Below are positions 16,006 through 25,143 of a stretch of DNA of 49,868 bases, in pieces. Position 1 is the first letter of the stretch; every line of letters starts with the position of its first letter. Under the pieces are notes generated by a model, which was not told the DNA's origin, ran no database searches, and saw nothing but the letters and a program-made list of their open reading frames with translations. The DNA is taken from contig NZ_AUBL01000034.1 of NCBI RefSeq assembly GCF_000429225.1, positions 1-49,868 of the forward strand, read 5' to 3'. The translations under genes and the position numbers were made by a program. The DNA comes from Actinomyces dentalis DSM 19115. GTDB lineage: Bacteria; Actinomycetota; Actinomycetes; Actinomycetales; Actinomycetaceae.

Positions 16006-16605
16006 TCAGCGCCCCGCCGCCTCAGCATCCCCGCTCCCCCGCCGCTCGAGGGGCCCGGCGGTCGGGGCGGGCCCGGCGGTCGGGGCGGACCGGGCGGGCC
16101 CGGCAGGCTGAGCGGTCGGGGCGGTCCGGGCGGATCCGCCGCCCCGCTGCCGCTCGAAGAACCCGGCCAGCAGCGCCCGCGACTCCTCGGCCCGCACCCC
16201 GGCCACCACCTCGACCCGGTGGTTGGCGCGCGGATCGCGCAGGACGTCGCGCACGCTCCCGCACGCCCCGGTCCTCGGCTCCCACGCCGCCAGCACCACC
16301 CGCGCCAGACGCGCCAGTTGGATCGCCCCGGCGCACATGGTGCAGGGCTCGAGGGTGACCACCAGCGCGCAGCCGTCCAGGTGCGAGTCGCCCAGCGCCG
16401 CCCCGGCGGCCCGCAGCGCGAGGATCTCCGCGTGCGCCGTCGGATCGCACTGCGCCTCTCGGGCGTTGGCAGCCTCCGCGACCACCCCGCCGTCGGGCCC
16501 CAGGACGACGGCGCCCACCGGCACCTCGCCGCGCTCGGCGGCCCGGCGCGCCAGCTCCAGGGCGCGCCCCATCGCCGCCCCGTAGCGATCCTCGACCATG
16601 CTCAC
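16006..16605 (-). CDS. tadA: tRNA-specific adenosine deaminase
   Basis: Converts A34 to inosine in tRNA-Arg(ACG). The 199-aa protein has the zinc deaminase motif AHAEILAL (catalytic Glu) and EPCTMCAGA, plus GEVPVGAVV and the C-terminal NHRVEVVAGVRAEES. The last 35 or so residues are a Pro/Ala/Thr-rich tail not found in typical 150-170-aa TadA. GTG 16605 is preferred to ATG 16599 because CAGGCT lies six bases upstream in the leaderless arrangement. Confidence 0.92.
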   Translation of the reverse strand: MSMVEDRYGAAMGRALELARRAAERGEVPVGAVVLGPDGGVVAEAANAREAQCDPTAHAEILALRAAGAALGDSHLDGCALVVTLEPCTMCAGAIQLARLARVVLAAWEPRTGACGSVRDVLRDPRANHRVEVVAGVRAEESRALLAGFFERQRGGGSARTAPTAQPAGPARSAPTAGPAPTAGPLERRGSGDAEAAGR

Positions 16606-16611
16606 GGCCAC

Positions 16612-16617
16612 AGCCTG
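16612..16617 (-). promoter_or_regulatory. -10 box for leaderless tadA
   Basis: CAGGCT on the minus strand, six bases, then the GTG at 16605. Confidence 0.45.
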
Positions 16618-16804
16618 GCACGCCGGCCGGAACCCTTCCGGAAATATGCCCCACCTCACACCGACCGCGGGGAAGACCGGTGACCGCGTACGCTCGAACA
16701 ACCGCATTTCCGCTTGAATCCGCCACTTCCAGTTGCGCTCTCCCCCGTGATCCTGAGAGGCTCCCAGGAGCACCCCTGATGCAGGATGAAGGAAGCAGGA
16801 CATC

Positions 16805-19093
16805 GTGACGCACGACCCCACGACTCCCTCGACGGGCACGGCCGACGCCGACGCCACTATCGCCACCGCCGGCGCAGCCACCACTGGCACCATCAAAGCC
16901 GCCGCAGCCGATGCCGGCGCCGTAGCCGCCGTCGACGCCGCCGCCACCACCGGCGCCGCCGCCGTCGACGCCGCAGCCGATGCCGGCGCCGTCGGCGCTG
17001 CGCGAGACCCCGCCGCGAAGAAGGGCCACCCCATCAACTGGGGGGTGTTCAGCGCCTCCGCCGTCATCATCGCCATAGTCGCCGCCGGGGCCTTCATATC
17101 GCCGTCGACCGTGCAGGACGCCTTCGGCGCCGCCGTGACCTGGGCCGGCAAGTGGTTCGGCTCCTTCTACATCATCCTCATCACGGCCGCGCTCGTCTTC
17201 GTCGTCCTGGTCGCCGTGACCAGGTACGGGCTCGTCAAGCTCGGCCCGGACAACTCCACCCCGGACTTCTCCACCTTCTCCTGGGCCGCCATGCTCTTCG
17301 CGGCCGGCATCGGCACCGGCATCATGTTCTTCGCCATCGCCGAGCCCGTCGCCCAGTACGTGCACCCGCCCATCGGCGAGGGCGGAACCGTCGAGGCCGC
17401 CCGCCACGCCGTCGTGCTGGCCATCTTCCACTACGGGATCTCCGGCTGGGGCGTCTACGCCGTCATGGGCATGGCCATGGCCTACTTCGCCTACCGGCGC
17501 CGCGACGCGCTGGCGGTGCGCTCCACGCTGCGCCCGCTGCTGGGCCGCCGGGTGGACGGCTGGATCGGCGACGTCGTCGACACCGCGGCGCTCGTGGGCG
17601 GCGTGTTCGGCATCGCGGCCTCGCTGGGGGTCGGCGTCGTCCAGCTCAACGTGGCCCTCGACATCCTCTTCGGCATCCCCCAGGGCACCGGCGCGCAGAT
17701 CGGCCTCATCGCGCTGAGCGTCATCATGGCGACGATCTCGGCGACCACCGGCGTGGACCGGGGCGTGCGCATGCTGTCCAACATCAACGTGGTCCTCGCC
17801 ATCGGGCTGGCCCTGTGGGTCCTCATCACCGGCAACACGGCCTTCCTGATGGACTCGCTGGTCGGCAGCGTCGGCGACTTCATGGTCCAGTTCCCGCAGC
17901 TGACCCTGGAGACCTACGCCTACAACCGGCCCGAGGCCTGGCTCAACGACTGGACGCTGTTCTTCTGGGCGTGGTGGGTCACCTGGGGCGCCTTCGTGGG
18001 CATGTTCCTGGCCCGCATCTCCCGCGGGCGCACCATCCGCGAGTTCATCCTCGGGGCCCTCATCCTGCCCTTCTCCTACGTGGTCATGTGGGTGGCGATC
18101 TTCGGCAACAACGCCCTGGACCTCATCCGCTCGGGCAACCAGGAGTTCGCCGAGGCCACCATCGCCAAGCCCGAGCAGGGCCTGTACCTCATGCTCGACG
18201 CCGCCGGCGGCAGGCCCGTCATCGCGCTCGCCCTGTTCGTCGGCATCCTCTTCTACGTCACGAGCGCCGACTCCGGGGCGCTGGTCATGTCGAGCCTGTC
18301 CAGCCGGATCAAGGGCGAGCGGGAGGACGCCGCCCCCTGGCTGCGGATCTTCTGGGCCACCCTGACCGGCGTGCTCACCGTGGCCATGCTCGTGGCCGGG
18401 GGCATCACCATCCTCCAGCAGGCGACCCTGGTCATGGCGCTGCCCTTCAGCTTCATCCTCGTGATCATCATGGCCTGCCTGCTCAAGGCCCTGCGCCAGG
18501 AGGCGACCTTCAACCTGGCCCGCTCGCGGGCCTACCGCAACCGCCAGGTCGGCTTCACCGGCACCGCGGCGGGGCTGCGCCACGTTTCCTGGCGCGACCG
18601 CCTGTCCCACACCTTCGACCATGTCAGCCCCGAGCAGGCCCGGCGGGCGCTGGACCGGCGCATCGTGCCGGCCCTGGAGGCGGTGGCCGCCGAGCTGGGC
18701 AAGGAGAACCTGGAGGCGCAGGTCCACATCGAGGGCGCGGAGGCCGTCGACCCCGACGACGAGCGCAACTACCTGGGCCGCGTCACCCTCCTGGTGACCG
18801 ACCCGCACAGCGAGGCGCGCGAGGGCGAGGTCGAGCCCGAGGTCCTCGAACGGGCCGACGGGCGGCGGGTCTTCCGCTACGTGGTGCGCATGGTCGAGGC
18901 CCCGGCGCCCTCCTACGGCAGCGGCATGAACGAGGCCGACGACGTCACGGTGCGCCTGGAGGTGCGCCTGCGCGGGGGCGGGGTGGGCTACGACATCATG
19001 GACTGGTCCGCCGACCAGGTCGCCCATGACGTCCTCGACCACTACGAGCGCTGGCTGGAGTACCTGGGCACGAGCGGTGCCGCCCTCGCCTGA
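16805..19093 (+). CDS. BCCT-family choline/glycine betaine transporter
   Basis: A 762-aa secondary transporter for trimethylammonium compounds such as glycine betaine or choline, used in osmoprotection. A 70-residue Ala/Thr/Asp-rich N-terminal tail built from AADAGAVAA-like repeats precedes HPINWGVFSASA and twelve membrane helices. Family signatures include FAAGIGTGIMFFAIAEPV, HYGISGWGVYA, WAWWVTWGAFVGMFLARISRGRT and TSADSGALVMSSL. About 180 hydrophilic residues follow the last helix, a BetT-like regulatory tail. Start GTG 16805 has a GGAAGCAGGA purine stretch just upstream. It is convergent with the ABC permease gene. Confidence 0.93.
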   Translation: MTHDPTTPSTGTADADATIATAGAATTGTIKAAAADAGAVAAVDAAATTGAAAVDAAADAGAVGAARDPAAKKGHPINWGVFSASAVIIAIVAAGAFISPSTVQDAFGAAVTWAGKWFGSFYIILITAALVFVVLVAVTRYGLVKLGPDNSTPDFSTFSWAAMLFAAGIGTGIMFFAIAEPVAQYVHPPIGEGGTVEAARHAVVLAIFHYGISGWGVYAVMGMAMAYFAYRRRDALAVRSTLRPLLGRRVDGWIGDVVDTAALVGGVFGIAASLGVGVVQLNVALDILFGIPQGTGAQIGLIALSVIMATISATTGVDRGVRMLSNINVVLAIGLALWVLITGNTAFLMDSLVGSVGDFMVQFPQLTLETYAYNRPEAWLNDWTLFFWAWWVTWGAFVGMFLARISRGRTIREFILGALILPFSYVVMWVAIFGNNALDLIRSGNQEFAEATIAKPEQGLYLMLDAAGGRPVIALALFVGILFYVTSADSGALVMSSLSSRIKGEREDAAPWLRIFWATLTGVLTVAMLVAGGITILQQATLVMALPFSFILVIIMACLLKALRQEATFNLARSRAYRNRQVGFTGTAAGLRHVSWRDRLSHTFDHVSPEQARRALDRRIVPALEAVAAELGKENLEAQVHIEGAEAVDPDDERNYLGRVTLLVTDPHSEAREGEVEPEVLERADGRRVFRYVVRMVEAPAPSYGSGMNEADDVTVRLEVRLRGGGVGYDIMDWSADQVAHDVLDHYERWLEYLGTSGAALA

Positions 19094-19107
19094 CCCGCCC
19101 CTTTCAC

Positions 19108-19163
19108 CGAAACCGGCGGAAAAGACACGCGAAACCGGCGGAAAACGCACATCCTGTGGATAA
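19108..19163. repeat. 16-bp direct repeat and a DnaA-box-like 9-mer
   Basis: CGAAACCGGCGGAAAA occurs at 19108-19123 and 19130-19145 (period 22). Ten bases later TGTGGATAA (19155-19163) is a perfect complement of the DnaA box TTATCCACA. A single box away from an origin may be chance or a DnaA titration or regulation site. Confidence 0.55.
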
Positions 19164-19210
19164 CTCGGGTGTCCTGGGCCGCCCCCGGGTGCCGCGTCCT
19201 CCTCGACTCC

Positions 19211-19281
19211 GTGAGCGCGCGGGTTTCCAGTCGAACGCGCAGCCGGGAGGCGCGCGTTCGACTGGAAACCCGCGCGCTCAC
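19211..19281. repeat. Perfect 30-bp hairpin between convergent genes
   Basis: Arms 19211-19240 and 19252-19281 are exact complements with an 11-nt loop. It lies between the stops of the BCCT transporter and the ABC permease. No T-run follows, so it is either an unusual bidirectional terminator or an inserted repeat. Confidence 0.9.
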
Positions 19282-19328
19282 GAAAAACGGGACCGGACCA
19301 CCCCGACGCGGCCGGCCACGGCGCCCCT

Positions 19329-20684
19329 TCAGTCCCGCGCCCGCAGGGTCTGCCCGACGCCCTGCCCGCCGCGCGCACGGGAGGAGGCGACGACGGCCAG
19401 GCAGGTGGTGACCAGGGTCAGGTTCGCGACCACGTTGAGCTCCGCCCACGGCGCGCGGATGAGAGCATCGGAGATGCTCAGACCGGCCGCGCCCGCCAGC
19501 AGCGGGCTCGCCGCCGCGAGAGCGAGAAGACCGAGAAGAGTCGCGGTGAACGCGTGAAGAACCCCCTCGAGGACCTGCGCCGCGAGTACGCCGCCCTCGC
19601 GGGCCCCGGCGGCGCGCAGCAGGGCGGCGTCACGACGCCGGCGCCCGGCGCTCATGGCGATGACGGCGACCCCGCCGCTCCAGGCCACGACGAGGGCGAG
19701 CCCGAACATGGACAGGAACCCCCTGGTGGACACCGAGGCGAGGCCGAGCGACCTGCCGCTGAAGAGGACGGCGACCAGCCCGATCGCCACGAGGAAGGGC
19801 AGCACGGTGGCCGAGGAGCGGTGCGACTCCAGGGCGGCGGTCCGCGCGGCCACCTGCCACGCGGTACCGGGGACGGGCAGGGCCGCCAGCGCCCTTTGCA
19901 GCCGGGGGACGAGCCAGGGCGCGAGCAGGCACATGAGGACGACGGCGCCCAGGGAGCCGAGGGCGGCGGCGTCAGCGGCGGCGTCGCTGCCGACGCCCGC
20001 GGTCCGGGTGGTCAGCCAGGCGGAGACGAGGCCCGCGCCGAGCCCGCCCACCGCGGCCAGGCGCAGGAGAAGCCCGAGGACGCGGGCGAGATCCCAGCGT
20101 CGTTCCTCGTCACCGCGTCCGCGCAGGAGCGCGACCTCGGGGGCGCGGGAGGCGCGCCGGGCGGCTCCCCACCCGCCGATCACGACCGAGCCGGCGACGA
20201 TGAGCGCGGACCACAGCAGGTCGACGGGAACCCACTGCGGCGCGGTGCCGGGCGCGGTGACGCGCTCCTCGATGAGCAGGGGGATCATGAGGCGGGCGAC
20301 GACGGCGCCGACCGCGGTGCCGGCCAGTGCGCCGAAGGCGCCGATGGCGACCAGCTGCCCCAGGACGACGGCGCGCAGCGTCCCGGGCCGCATGCCCAGG
20401 GCCCGCCACAGGCCGTGGTCGCGTTCGCGCTCGGTGACGGCGAGCGCACTGGTGGAGGTCAGCACGGTCGCGGCGGCGAACACGACGGAGACGATGATGA
20501 AGGCGGAGACGACGGAGGCGGCCTCGATCAGGTTCGCGTCGCCGACGGCGCGGGCGGAGGCGAGGGAGCCGCGCATGACCATGAACTGGCCGGACACGCA
20601 GGCCCCGGTGACGACGGCGACGGCGACGGTCCACGTCCAGGTGCCGGCGTGGCGGCGCAGGTCGGCCAGGAGGAGGCGGGTCAT
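19329..20684 (-). CDS. ABC transporter permease, FtsX-like (MacB/LolC type)
   Basis: A 451-aa membrane protein with two FtsX-type units. It has an N-terminal helix (about 15-35), then helices near 58-80, 105-130 and 155-175 with the motif ERERDHGLWRALGMRPGTLRAVVLGQ in the first unit, and a second unit RRRRDAALLRAAGAREGGVLAAQVLEG near residue 355. It overlaps the ATPase gene by 4 bp (ATGA) and has GGAGGAGA upstream of ATG 20684, so the two subunits are coupled. With the divergent two-component system it forms a layout typical of peptide-antibiotic or cell-envelope stress modules. Confidence 0.88.
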   Translation of the reverse strand: MTRLLLADLRRHAGTWTWTVAVAVVTGACVSGQFMVMRGSLASARAVGDANLIEAASVVSAFIIVSVVFAAATVLTSTSALAVTERERDHGLWRALGMRPGTLRAVVLGQLVAIGAFGALAGTAVGAVVARLMIPLLIEERVTAPGTAPQWVPVDLLWSALIVAGSVVIGGWGAARRASRAPEVALLRGRGDEERRWDLARVLGLLLRLAAVGGLGAGLVSAWLTTRTAGVGSDAAADAAALGSLGAVVLMCLLAPWLVPRLQRALAALPVPGTAWQVAARTAALESHRSSATVLPFLVAIGLVAVLFSGRSLGLASVSTRGFLSMFGLALVVAWSGGVAVIAMSAGRRRRDAALLRAAGAREGGVLAAQVLEGVLHAFTATLLGLLALAAASPLLAGAAGLSISDALIRAPWAELNVVANLTLVTTCLAVVASSRARGGQGVGQTLRARD

Positions 20685-21589
20685 CGGACGGTCTCCTCCG
20701 ATCGAGCCGACCGGTTCGGCGGGTCCTGGCGCTTCTGCGGACTCTGCGAGCCCCGCGGACCCCGCCAATTCTGCGGATCCCGCCACTCCGCCCGGGCCCG
20801 GCCCCCGGCGCGGGCGGCCAGGACGGCCCGGGAGACCGCGTCGGGGTCGCCGCCGGGCAGGGCGGCGACGATCCGGCCGGCGTCCATGACCAGGACGCTT
20901 CGGGCGCGCGCGGCCGCTGCGGCGTCGTGCGTGACCATGAGGACCGTGGTCCCATTCCGGCGCAGCTGGGCGAGCCAGTCGAGGACGTCGGCGCCGGCGG
21001 CGACGTCGAGGGCGGCGGTGGGCTCGTCGGCGAAGACGACGTCGGGCCGGGAGGCGAGCACGCGGGCGATGGCGACCCGCTGGCGCTCGCCGCCGCTGAG
21101 CTGGTGGGGCAGGTGGCGGGCCTGCGCGCTCAGCCCCACGCGCTCCAGGGCGGCGTCGACGTCGCCCCGGCTCAGGGGCCTGCGCCGCAGGCGGCCGGGC
21201 AGGGCGACGTTGTCGCGGGCGGACAGGGCGGTGACGAGGTTGTCCTCCTGGAAGACGAAGCCGATGTGGTCGGCCCGGAAGCCAGCGGCGTCGCGCGGGC
21301 GCAGGGCGGTGGTCTCGACGTCGAGGATCCGCACGGAGCCGCCTGTGGGGCGGTCGAGCCCGGCGACGCACTGGAGGAGGGTGGACTTGCCGCACCCGGA
21401 GGCGCCGACGAGCGCGGTGAAGGAGGCGCGCGGCAGGGCGAGGTCGACGCCGTCCAGGGCTCTGACCCCGTCGCCGCGACGGCGGCCGGGGACGGGGTAG
21501 GTGCGGGTGAGTCCGGAGACGACGACGGCCGGGGCGCCCGTCGGAGCATCAGTCTGAGCATCCGTCGGGGCGTTCGCTGGAGCATTCAT
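20681..21589 (-). CDS. ABC transporter ATP-binding protein
   Basis: A 302-aa ATPase of the LolD/MacB type. Walker A GASGCGKST, Q-loop VFQEDNLV, signature LSGGERQR, Walker B VVFADEPTAALD and switch His in VTHDA are all present. N-terminal 20 residues are Ala/Pro/Thr-rich and the C-terminal 60 form an Arg/Pro/Ser-rich tail. It pairs with the permease encoded immediately downstream. The ATG at 21589 faces the histidine kinase gene across 138 bp, so one intergenic region probably controls both. Confidence 0.92.
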   Translation of the reverse strand: MNAPANAPTDAQTDAPTGAPAVVVSGLTRTYPVPGRRRGDGVRALDGVDLALPRASFTALVGASGCGKSTLLQCVAGLDRPTGGSVRILDVETTALRPRDAAGFRADHIGFVFQEDNLVTALSARDNVALPGRLRRRPLSRGDVDAALERVGLSAQARHLPHQLSGGERQRVAIARVLASRPDVVFADEPTAALDVAAGADVLDWLAQLRRNGTTVLMVTHDAAAAARARSVLVMDAGRIVAALPGGDPDAVSRAVLAARAGGRARAEWRDPQNWRGPRGSQSPQKRQDPPNRSARSEETVR

Positions 21590-21714
21590 GGCTCAAGGGA
21601 ACCTCCGGCGCCCGGCCCGGTCACTGGCGCCCGGACCCGTTCCGCATCCTCGCGGTGGAGCCCGGTCCACCCCGGGCGGGTGCCGGGACCAGTGCCCAGG
21701 AGCACGCCGGTGCG

Positions 21715-21720
21715 TAGCGT
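21715..21720 (+). promoter_or_regulatory. -10 box for leaderless histidine kinase gene
   Basis: TAGCGT, seven bases, then the ATG at 21728. Confidence 0.45.
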
Positions 21721-21727
21721 CGCCCCC

Positions 21728-23188
21728 ATGACGCCGCACATCGCCGAGCCGTGCACCGCCGAGCCGACCGCCGCCGAGACCGCTGGCCCCGCCGCTGACC
21801 GGGCCGCAGCGGCCATCGCCGGACCGCGCGCCGTCAACCCGCACCTGCGCCGCACCATCCTCATCGTCGGCGAGATCGTGCGCGCCGCCGCGTGGATGCC
21901 GCTGGTCATCGCGCTCATCCCCCTGACCCTGGCCTTCCACCTCACGGTGCCGGCGATCGCCCAGGCCGAGCGGGCCGTCGCCCGGGCCGCGGGCGCGACG
22001 GCGCCCTCGGGATGGCGCCGGGCGCGGCGCAGCGGCGAGGGCGCGGGACGGTGGCTGGCCTCCCGCGTGACCACACCGGCGTTCTGGCGTCAGGACCTGC
22101 CCCTGTGCCTGGGCGCCCTCCTGCTGACGACGGTCGGCTTCTTCCTCGCCTTCCTCGGGGGAGCCCTCGCCTTCGTCCTGATCGCGCTGCCCGTCGTCGC
22201 CGATCCCGAGCGGCCGGTGCAGATCTTCCTGGGCCACCTGCACGTGGTCGGCACGAGCGCGGGGGACGTCTGGTGGACGGCTCCGATCGGCGTCGCCGTC
22301 CTGGGGCTCGCCCTGACCCTGCTGCTCGGACTGGGAATCCTGCGCACGCGCATAGTCGAGGCCCTGTCCGGGGACCGGGAGGCGGAACGGGTCGAAGCGC
22401 TGACGGCGCAGGTCGGCCGCCTGTCGGCGGGGCGCGCCACGCTCGTCGACGCCTTCGACGCCGAGCGCACCCGCATCGAGCGGGACCTGCACGACGGCGC
22501 CCAGCGGGAACTCGTCGCCCTGACCATGGCCCTGGGCGTCACCCGCCTGCACGCGCAGTCGCTGGACGAGCGGGGGCGGACCGGCGAGCTGCGCGGCAGC
22601 CTCCTGGCCGACATCGACGCCGTGCAGGACCGCGCCGAGGAGGCGCTGCGATCGCTGCGCGAAACGGTGCGCGGCATCCGCCCGGCCGTCCTGACCGAGC
22701 GGGGCCTGGCCGCCGCGCTGCGCGATCTGGCGGGGCGCTCCCCGCTGCCGACGACGGTCGCGATCCGCGGCTCCGACGCCGACCTGGGGACGATCTCCTC
22801 GCCGGTGGCCACGACCGTCTACTTCGCCGTCGCCGAGGCCCTGACCAATGCCGCCAAGCACGCGGGGCCCGGCGCGCGCGCCGCGGTGGAGCTGACCTGC
22901 ACGGCGGAGGGCCTGAGCGTCGTCGTCGCCGACGACGGGTGCGGCGGGGCGGACGCGCGGGCATCCGGCTCGACGGGCCTGCGCGGCATGGCGCAGCGGG
23001 TGGAGTCCGTGGGCGGGGCGCTCGCGGTCGTCTCCCCGGCCGGGGGCGGGACGAGGCTGACGATCAGCGCGCCCCTGACGCCGCCGTGGGCGACGGACGA
23101 GGGTGGGGCCGACGGGGCGGGCGGCGCGGGCGGGGCCGGGCTGGCGGCCGGGCGCGCGCCGATCCGATCCGGGGACTGGCAGTGGTAG
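21728..23188 (+). CDS. Sensor histidine kinase, NarL/DesK type (HisKA_3)
   Basis: A 486-aa membrane sensor kinase. After an Ala/Thr-rich N-terminus come membrane segments near residues 55-80, 125-160 and 180-205. The dimerisation/phosphoacceptor helix reads ERTRIERDLHDGAQRELVAL with His255. The HATPase domain has EALTNAAKHAG (N-box), VADDGCGG (G1) and GLRGMAQRVESVGG (G2). The tail is Gly/Ala-rich. ATG 21728 follows a TAGCGT box. Its partner regulator starts 314 bp after the kinase stop, separated by a small MazF-like remnant that overlaps the kinase end. Confidence 0.92.
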   Translation: MTPHIAEPCTAEPTAAETAGPAADRAAAAIAGPRAVNPHLRRTILIVGEIVRAAAWMPLVIALIPLTLAFHLTVPAIAQAERAVARAAGATAPSGWRRARRSGEGAGRWLASRVTTPAFWRQDLPLCLGALLLTTVGFFLAFLGGALAFVLIALPVVADPERPVQIFLGHLHVVGTSAGDVWWTAPIGVAVLGLALTLLLGLGILRTRIVEALSGDREAERVEALTAQVGRLSAGRATLVDAFDAERTRIERDLHDGAQRELVALTMALGVTRLHAQSLDERGRTGELRGSLLADIDAVQDRAEEALRSLRETVRGIRPAVLTERGLAAALRDLAGRSPLPTTVAIRGSDADLGTISSPVATTVYFAVAEALTNAAKHAGPGARAAVELTCTAEGLSVVVADDGCGGADARASGSTGLRGMAQRVESVGGALAVVSPAGGGTRLTISAPLTPPWATDEGGADGAGGAGGAGLAAGRAPIRSGDWQW

Positions 23189-23391
23189 CCCGCGGCGAGG
23201 TCTGGTGGATCGACTTCGGCGAGCCCGTCGGCTCGGAACCCGCCCACCTGCGCCCGGCCCTGATCGTCTCCTCCGACCGCTTCAACCGGTCCCGCATCGC
23301 CACCGTCATCGTATCCGCGATCACCGGCGACCTGCCCGCTCACCTCCTGGCCCGGGTCAACGACGGCCTGAGGCTGGTTCTGAGTCTTTGA
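23182..23391 (+). pseudogene. MazF/PemK-type endoribonuclease with internal deletion
   Basis: A 69-aa frame that starts like MazF (RGEVWWIDFGEPVGSEP, RPALIVSSDRFNRSRIATVIVSAIT) and then passes directly into the usual MazF C-terminus (LPAHLLARVNDGLRLVLSL). Full-length family members have about 110 aa, so some 40 residues of the core, including the region with the conserved DSxVNxxQ-like segment, are missing without a frameshift. Its GTG overlaps the kinase gene by 7 bp and no antitoxin is adjacent. It is probably an inactive remnant. A short protein with a new role cannot be excluded. Confidence 0.7.
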
Positions 23392-23490
23392 GGCCGGGCC
23401 GGGAGCCGGAGCCCCTCGCGAGTCCGCCCGCCCGGCCGGGCCGAGCCGGAGCCTCTCGGCCCGGGTTCGCACCGGCCGACGGCGGAGGGG

Positions 23491-23496
23491 CAGGAT
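23491..23496 (+). promoter_or_regulatory. -10 box for leaderless response regulator gene
   Basis: CAGGAT, six bases, then the ATG at 23503. Confidence 0.4.
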
Positions 23497-23502
23497 GGGC
23501 GC

Positions 23503-24375
23503 ATGAGGATCCTGCTCGCCGACGACGCCGCCCTGCTGCGCGAGGGTCTGGCGGGACTGCTGGCCGCCGCCGGCCACGAGGTGGTCGCCCAGGTGGCCGA
23601 CGCCGACGCGCTGCGCACCGAGGTCGCCCGGCTGGCGGCGGCGGGCGAGCTGCCGGACGTCGTGGTCACCGACGTGCGGATGCCGCCGACGAGGACCGAT
23701 GACGGCCTGAGGGCCGCCGTCGACCTGCGCGCCGCGCATCCGGGGCTGCCGGTGGTGGTGCTCAGCGCCTACGTGGCCGGGCCGTATCTGGGCGAGCTCA
23801 TCGAGGGGGTCGACGGCGCGGTCGGCTACCTGCTCAAGGAGCGGGTGGGGCGCGTGAGCGACTTCATGCACTCCCTGGACGTGGTGGTCTCCGGCGGCAT
23901 CGTCATCGACCCGGAGGTGATGGCGCACCTCATGGCGTCCGCGGCGGGTGCGGTCGGAGCCGGCGCGACGGGGCCGGATGCGCCGCGAGCGCTCGCGGCG
24001 TCGGGCGTCTCGGGCGCGCCGGATGGGGCGGGCCCAGCGGGCGCACCGGATGGGGCGGTCGGGGCGGGCGAGTCGATCGCGCCGGGCGCATGGGACGCGC
24101 CGGGCGCAACGGGCGCGGTGGGACGCGGCCCGGCCGCGGGCGCGCCCGCCGACCCGCCGAACCGGGGGCTGGAGAGGCTGACCCCGCGGGAGGCCGAGGT
24201 CCTCACGCTCATGGCGGAGGGGCTGTCCAACGGGCGGATCGCGCAGCGGCTGGTGGTCTCCGACGGGGCGGTGGCCAAGCACGTGGCCAATATCTTCCTC
24301 AAGCTGGATCTGCCGCCGGGCGAGGAGAACCGCCGCGTGCGGGCCGTGCTCGCCTGGGTGCGCGCCCACGCCTGA
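23503..24375 (+). CDS. Response regulator, NarL/LuxR family
   Basis: A 290-aa DNA-binding regulator. The receiver domain has the acidic pair Asp7/Asp8, phosphoacceptor Asp57 in VVVTDVRMP, Ser in VVLSAY and Lys in YLLKE. A LuxR HTH covers about residues 225-285 (LTPREAEVLTLMAEGLSNGRIAQRL...VAKHVANIFLKL). The linker between them is about 75 residues of Gly/Ala/Pro/Asp repeats, far longer than usual. It is the expected partner of the kinase upstream and probably controls the divergent ABC transporter. Confidence 0.93.
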   Translation: MRILLADDAALLREGLAGLLAAAGHEVVAQVADADALRTEVARLAAAGELPDVVVTDVRMPPTRTDDGLRAAVDLRAAHPGLPVVVLSAYVAGPYLGELIEGVDGAVGYLLKERVGRVSDFMHSLDVVVSGGIVIDPEVMAHLMASAAGAVGAGATGPDAPRALAASGVSGAPDGAGPAGAPDGAVGAGESIAPGAWDAPGATGAVGRGPAAGAPADPPNRGLERLTPREAEVLTLMAEGLSNGRIAQRLVVSDGAVAKHVANIFLKLDLPPGEENRRVRAVLAWVRAHA

Positions 24376-24451
24376 GCGCCTGGCCGCGGGGCCGCCCTGC
24401 CCCGGCCCGCGGGCGGCCGCGATTCGGCGCGTCCGACCGATGCGCCCATCG

Positions 24452-24457
24452 TAGGCT
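24452..24457 (+). promoter_or_regulatory. -10 box for leaderless upp
   Basis: TAGGCT, six bases, then the ATG at 24464. Confidence 0.5.
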
Positions 24458-24463
24458 GATCCT

Positions 24464-25102
24464 ATGCGTCTCCACGTTGCCGATCACCCGCTCATCGACC
24501 ACAAGCTCTCCGTCCTGCGGGACGCCGCGACGCCGTCGGCGGTCTTCCGCCAGCTGGTGGACGAGCTCGTCACCCTCCTGGCCTACGAGGCCACCCGCGA
24601 CGTGCGCACCGAGGAGGTCGAGATCACCACGCCGGTGGCGCTCGCCCGCTGCCGCCGCCTGGCGGAGCCGCGGCCCATCGTCGTGCCGATCCTGAGGGCG
24701 GGCCTGGGCATGCTCGAGGGCATGACCCGGCTGCTGCCCACGGCCGAGGTCGGCTTCCTGGGCATGAAGCGCGATGAGGACACCCTGGAGGTCGAGACCT
24801 ACGCCAACCGGCTGCCGGACGACCTGTCGGGCCGCCAGTGCTTCGTCATCGACCCCATGCTGGCCACCGGTCACACCCTCGTGGCCGCCATCGAGTACCT
24901 GCTCGAGCGCGGCGCCCGCGATGTGACCGCCATCTGCCTCATCTCCGCCCCCGAGGGCGTCAAGCAGGTCGAGGAGCGGGTCGGGGGGCGCGCCAATGTG
25001 ACGGTGGTGACCGCCGCCGTCGACGAGCGCCTCAACGACCGCGCCTACATCGTCCCGGGCCTGGGAGATGCCGGAGACCGCCTCTACGGCATCGTCGACT
25101 GA
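24464..25102 (+). CDS. upp: Uracil phosphoribosyltransferase
   Basis: Pyrimidine salvage enzyme making UMP from uracil and PRPP, 212 aa, normal length. Visible are the N-terminal [30 protein letters not shown], the PRPP loop [13 protein letters not shown] and the uracil-binding [16 protein letters not shown] near the C-terminus. It works with a uracil importer such as the permease encoded at 3073-4476. The gene stands alone with a leaderless-type start. Confidence 0.96.
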   Translation: MRLHVADHPLIDHKLSVLRDAATPSAVFRQLVDELVTLLAYEATRDVRTEEVEITTPVALARCRRLAEPRPIVVPILRAGLGMLEGMTRLLPTAEVGFLGMKRDEDTLEVETYANRLPDDLSGRQCFVIDPMLATGHTLVAAIEYLLERGARDVTAICLISAPEGVKQVEERVGGRANVTVVTAAVDERLNDRAYIVPGLGDAGDRLYGIVD

Positions 25103-25143
25103 GGGCCGGCCCGCCCGGGGCGGCCGGACGATGCGGTCCGCGC

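Noticed and set aside
19155-19163. Replication origin at the DnaA-box-like 9-mer
   Set aside because: Only one box is present and there is no dnaA, dnaN or AT-rich unwinding region.
16022-19378. An 1118-codon minus-strand frame antisense to the BCCT transporter
   Set aside because: It is a shadow of the transporter and runs out of frame through tadA; no family features.
23182-23391. A functional MazEF toxin-antitoxin module
   Set aside because: No antitoxin gene is adjacent and about 40 core residues of MazF are missing.
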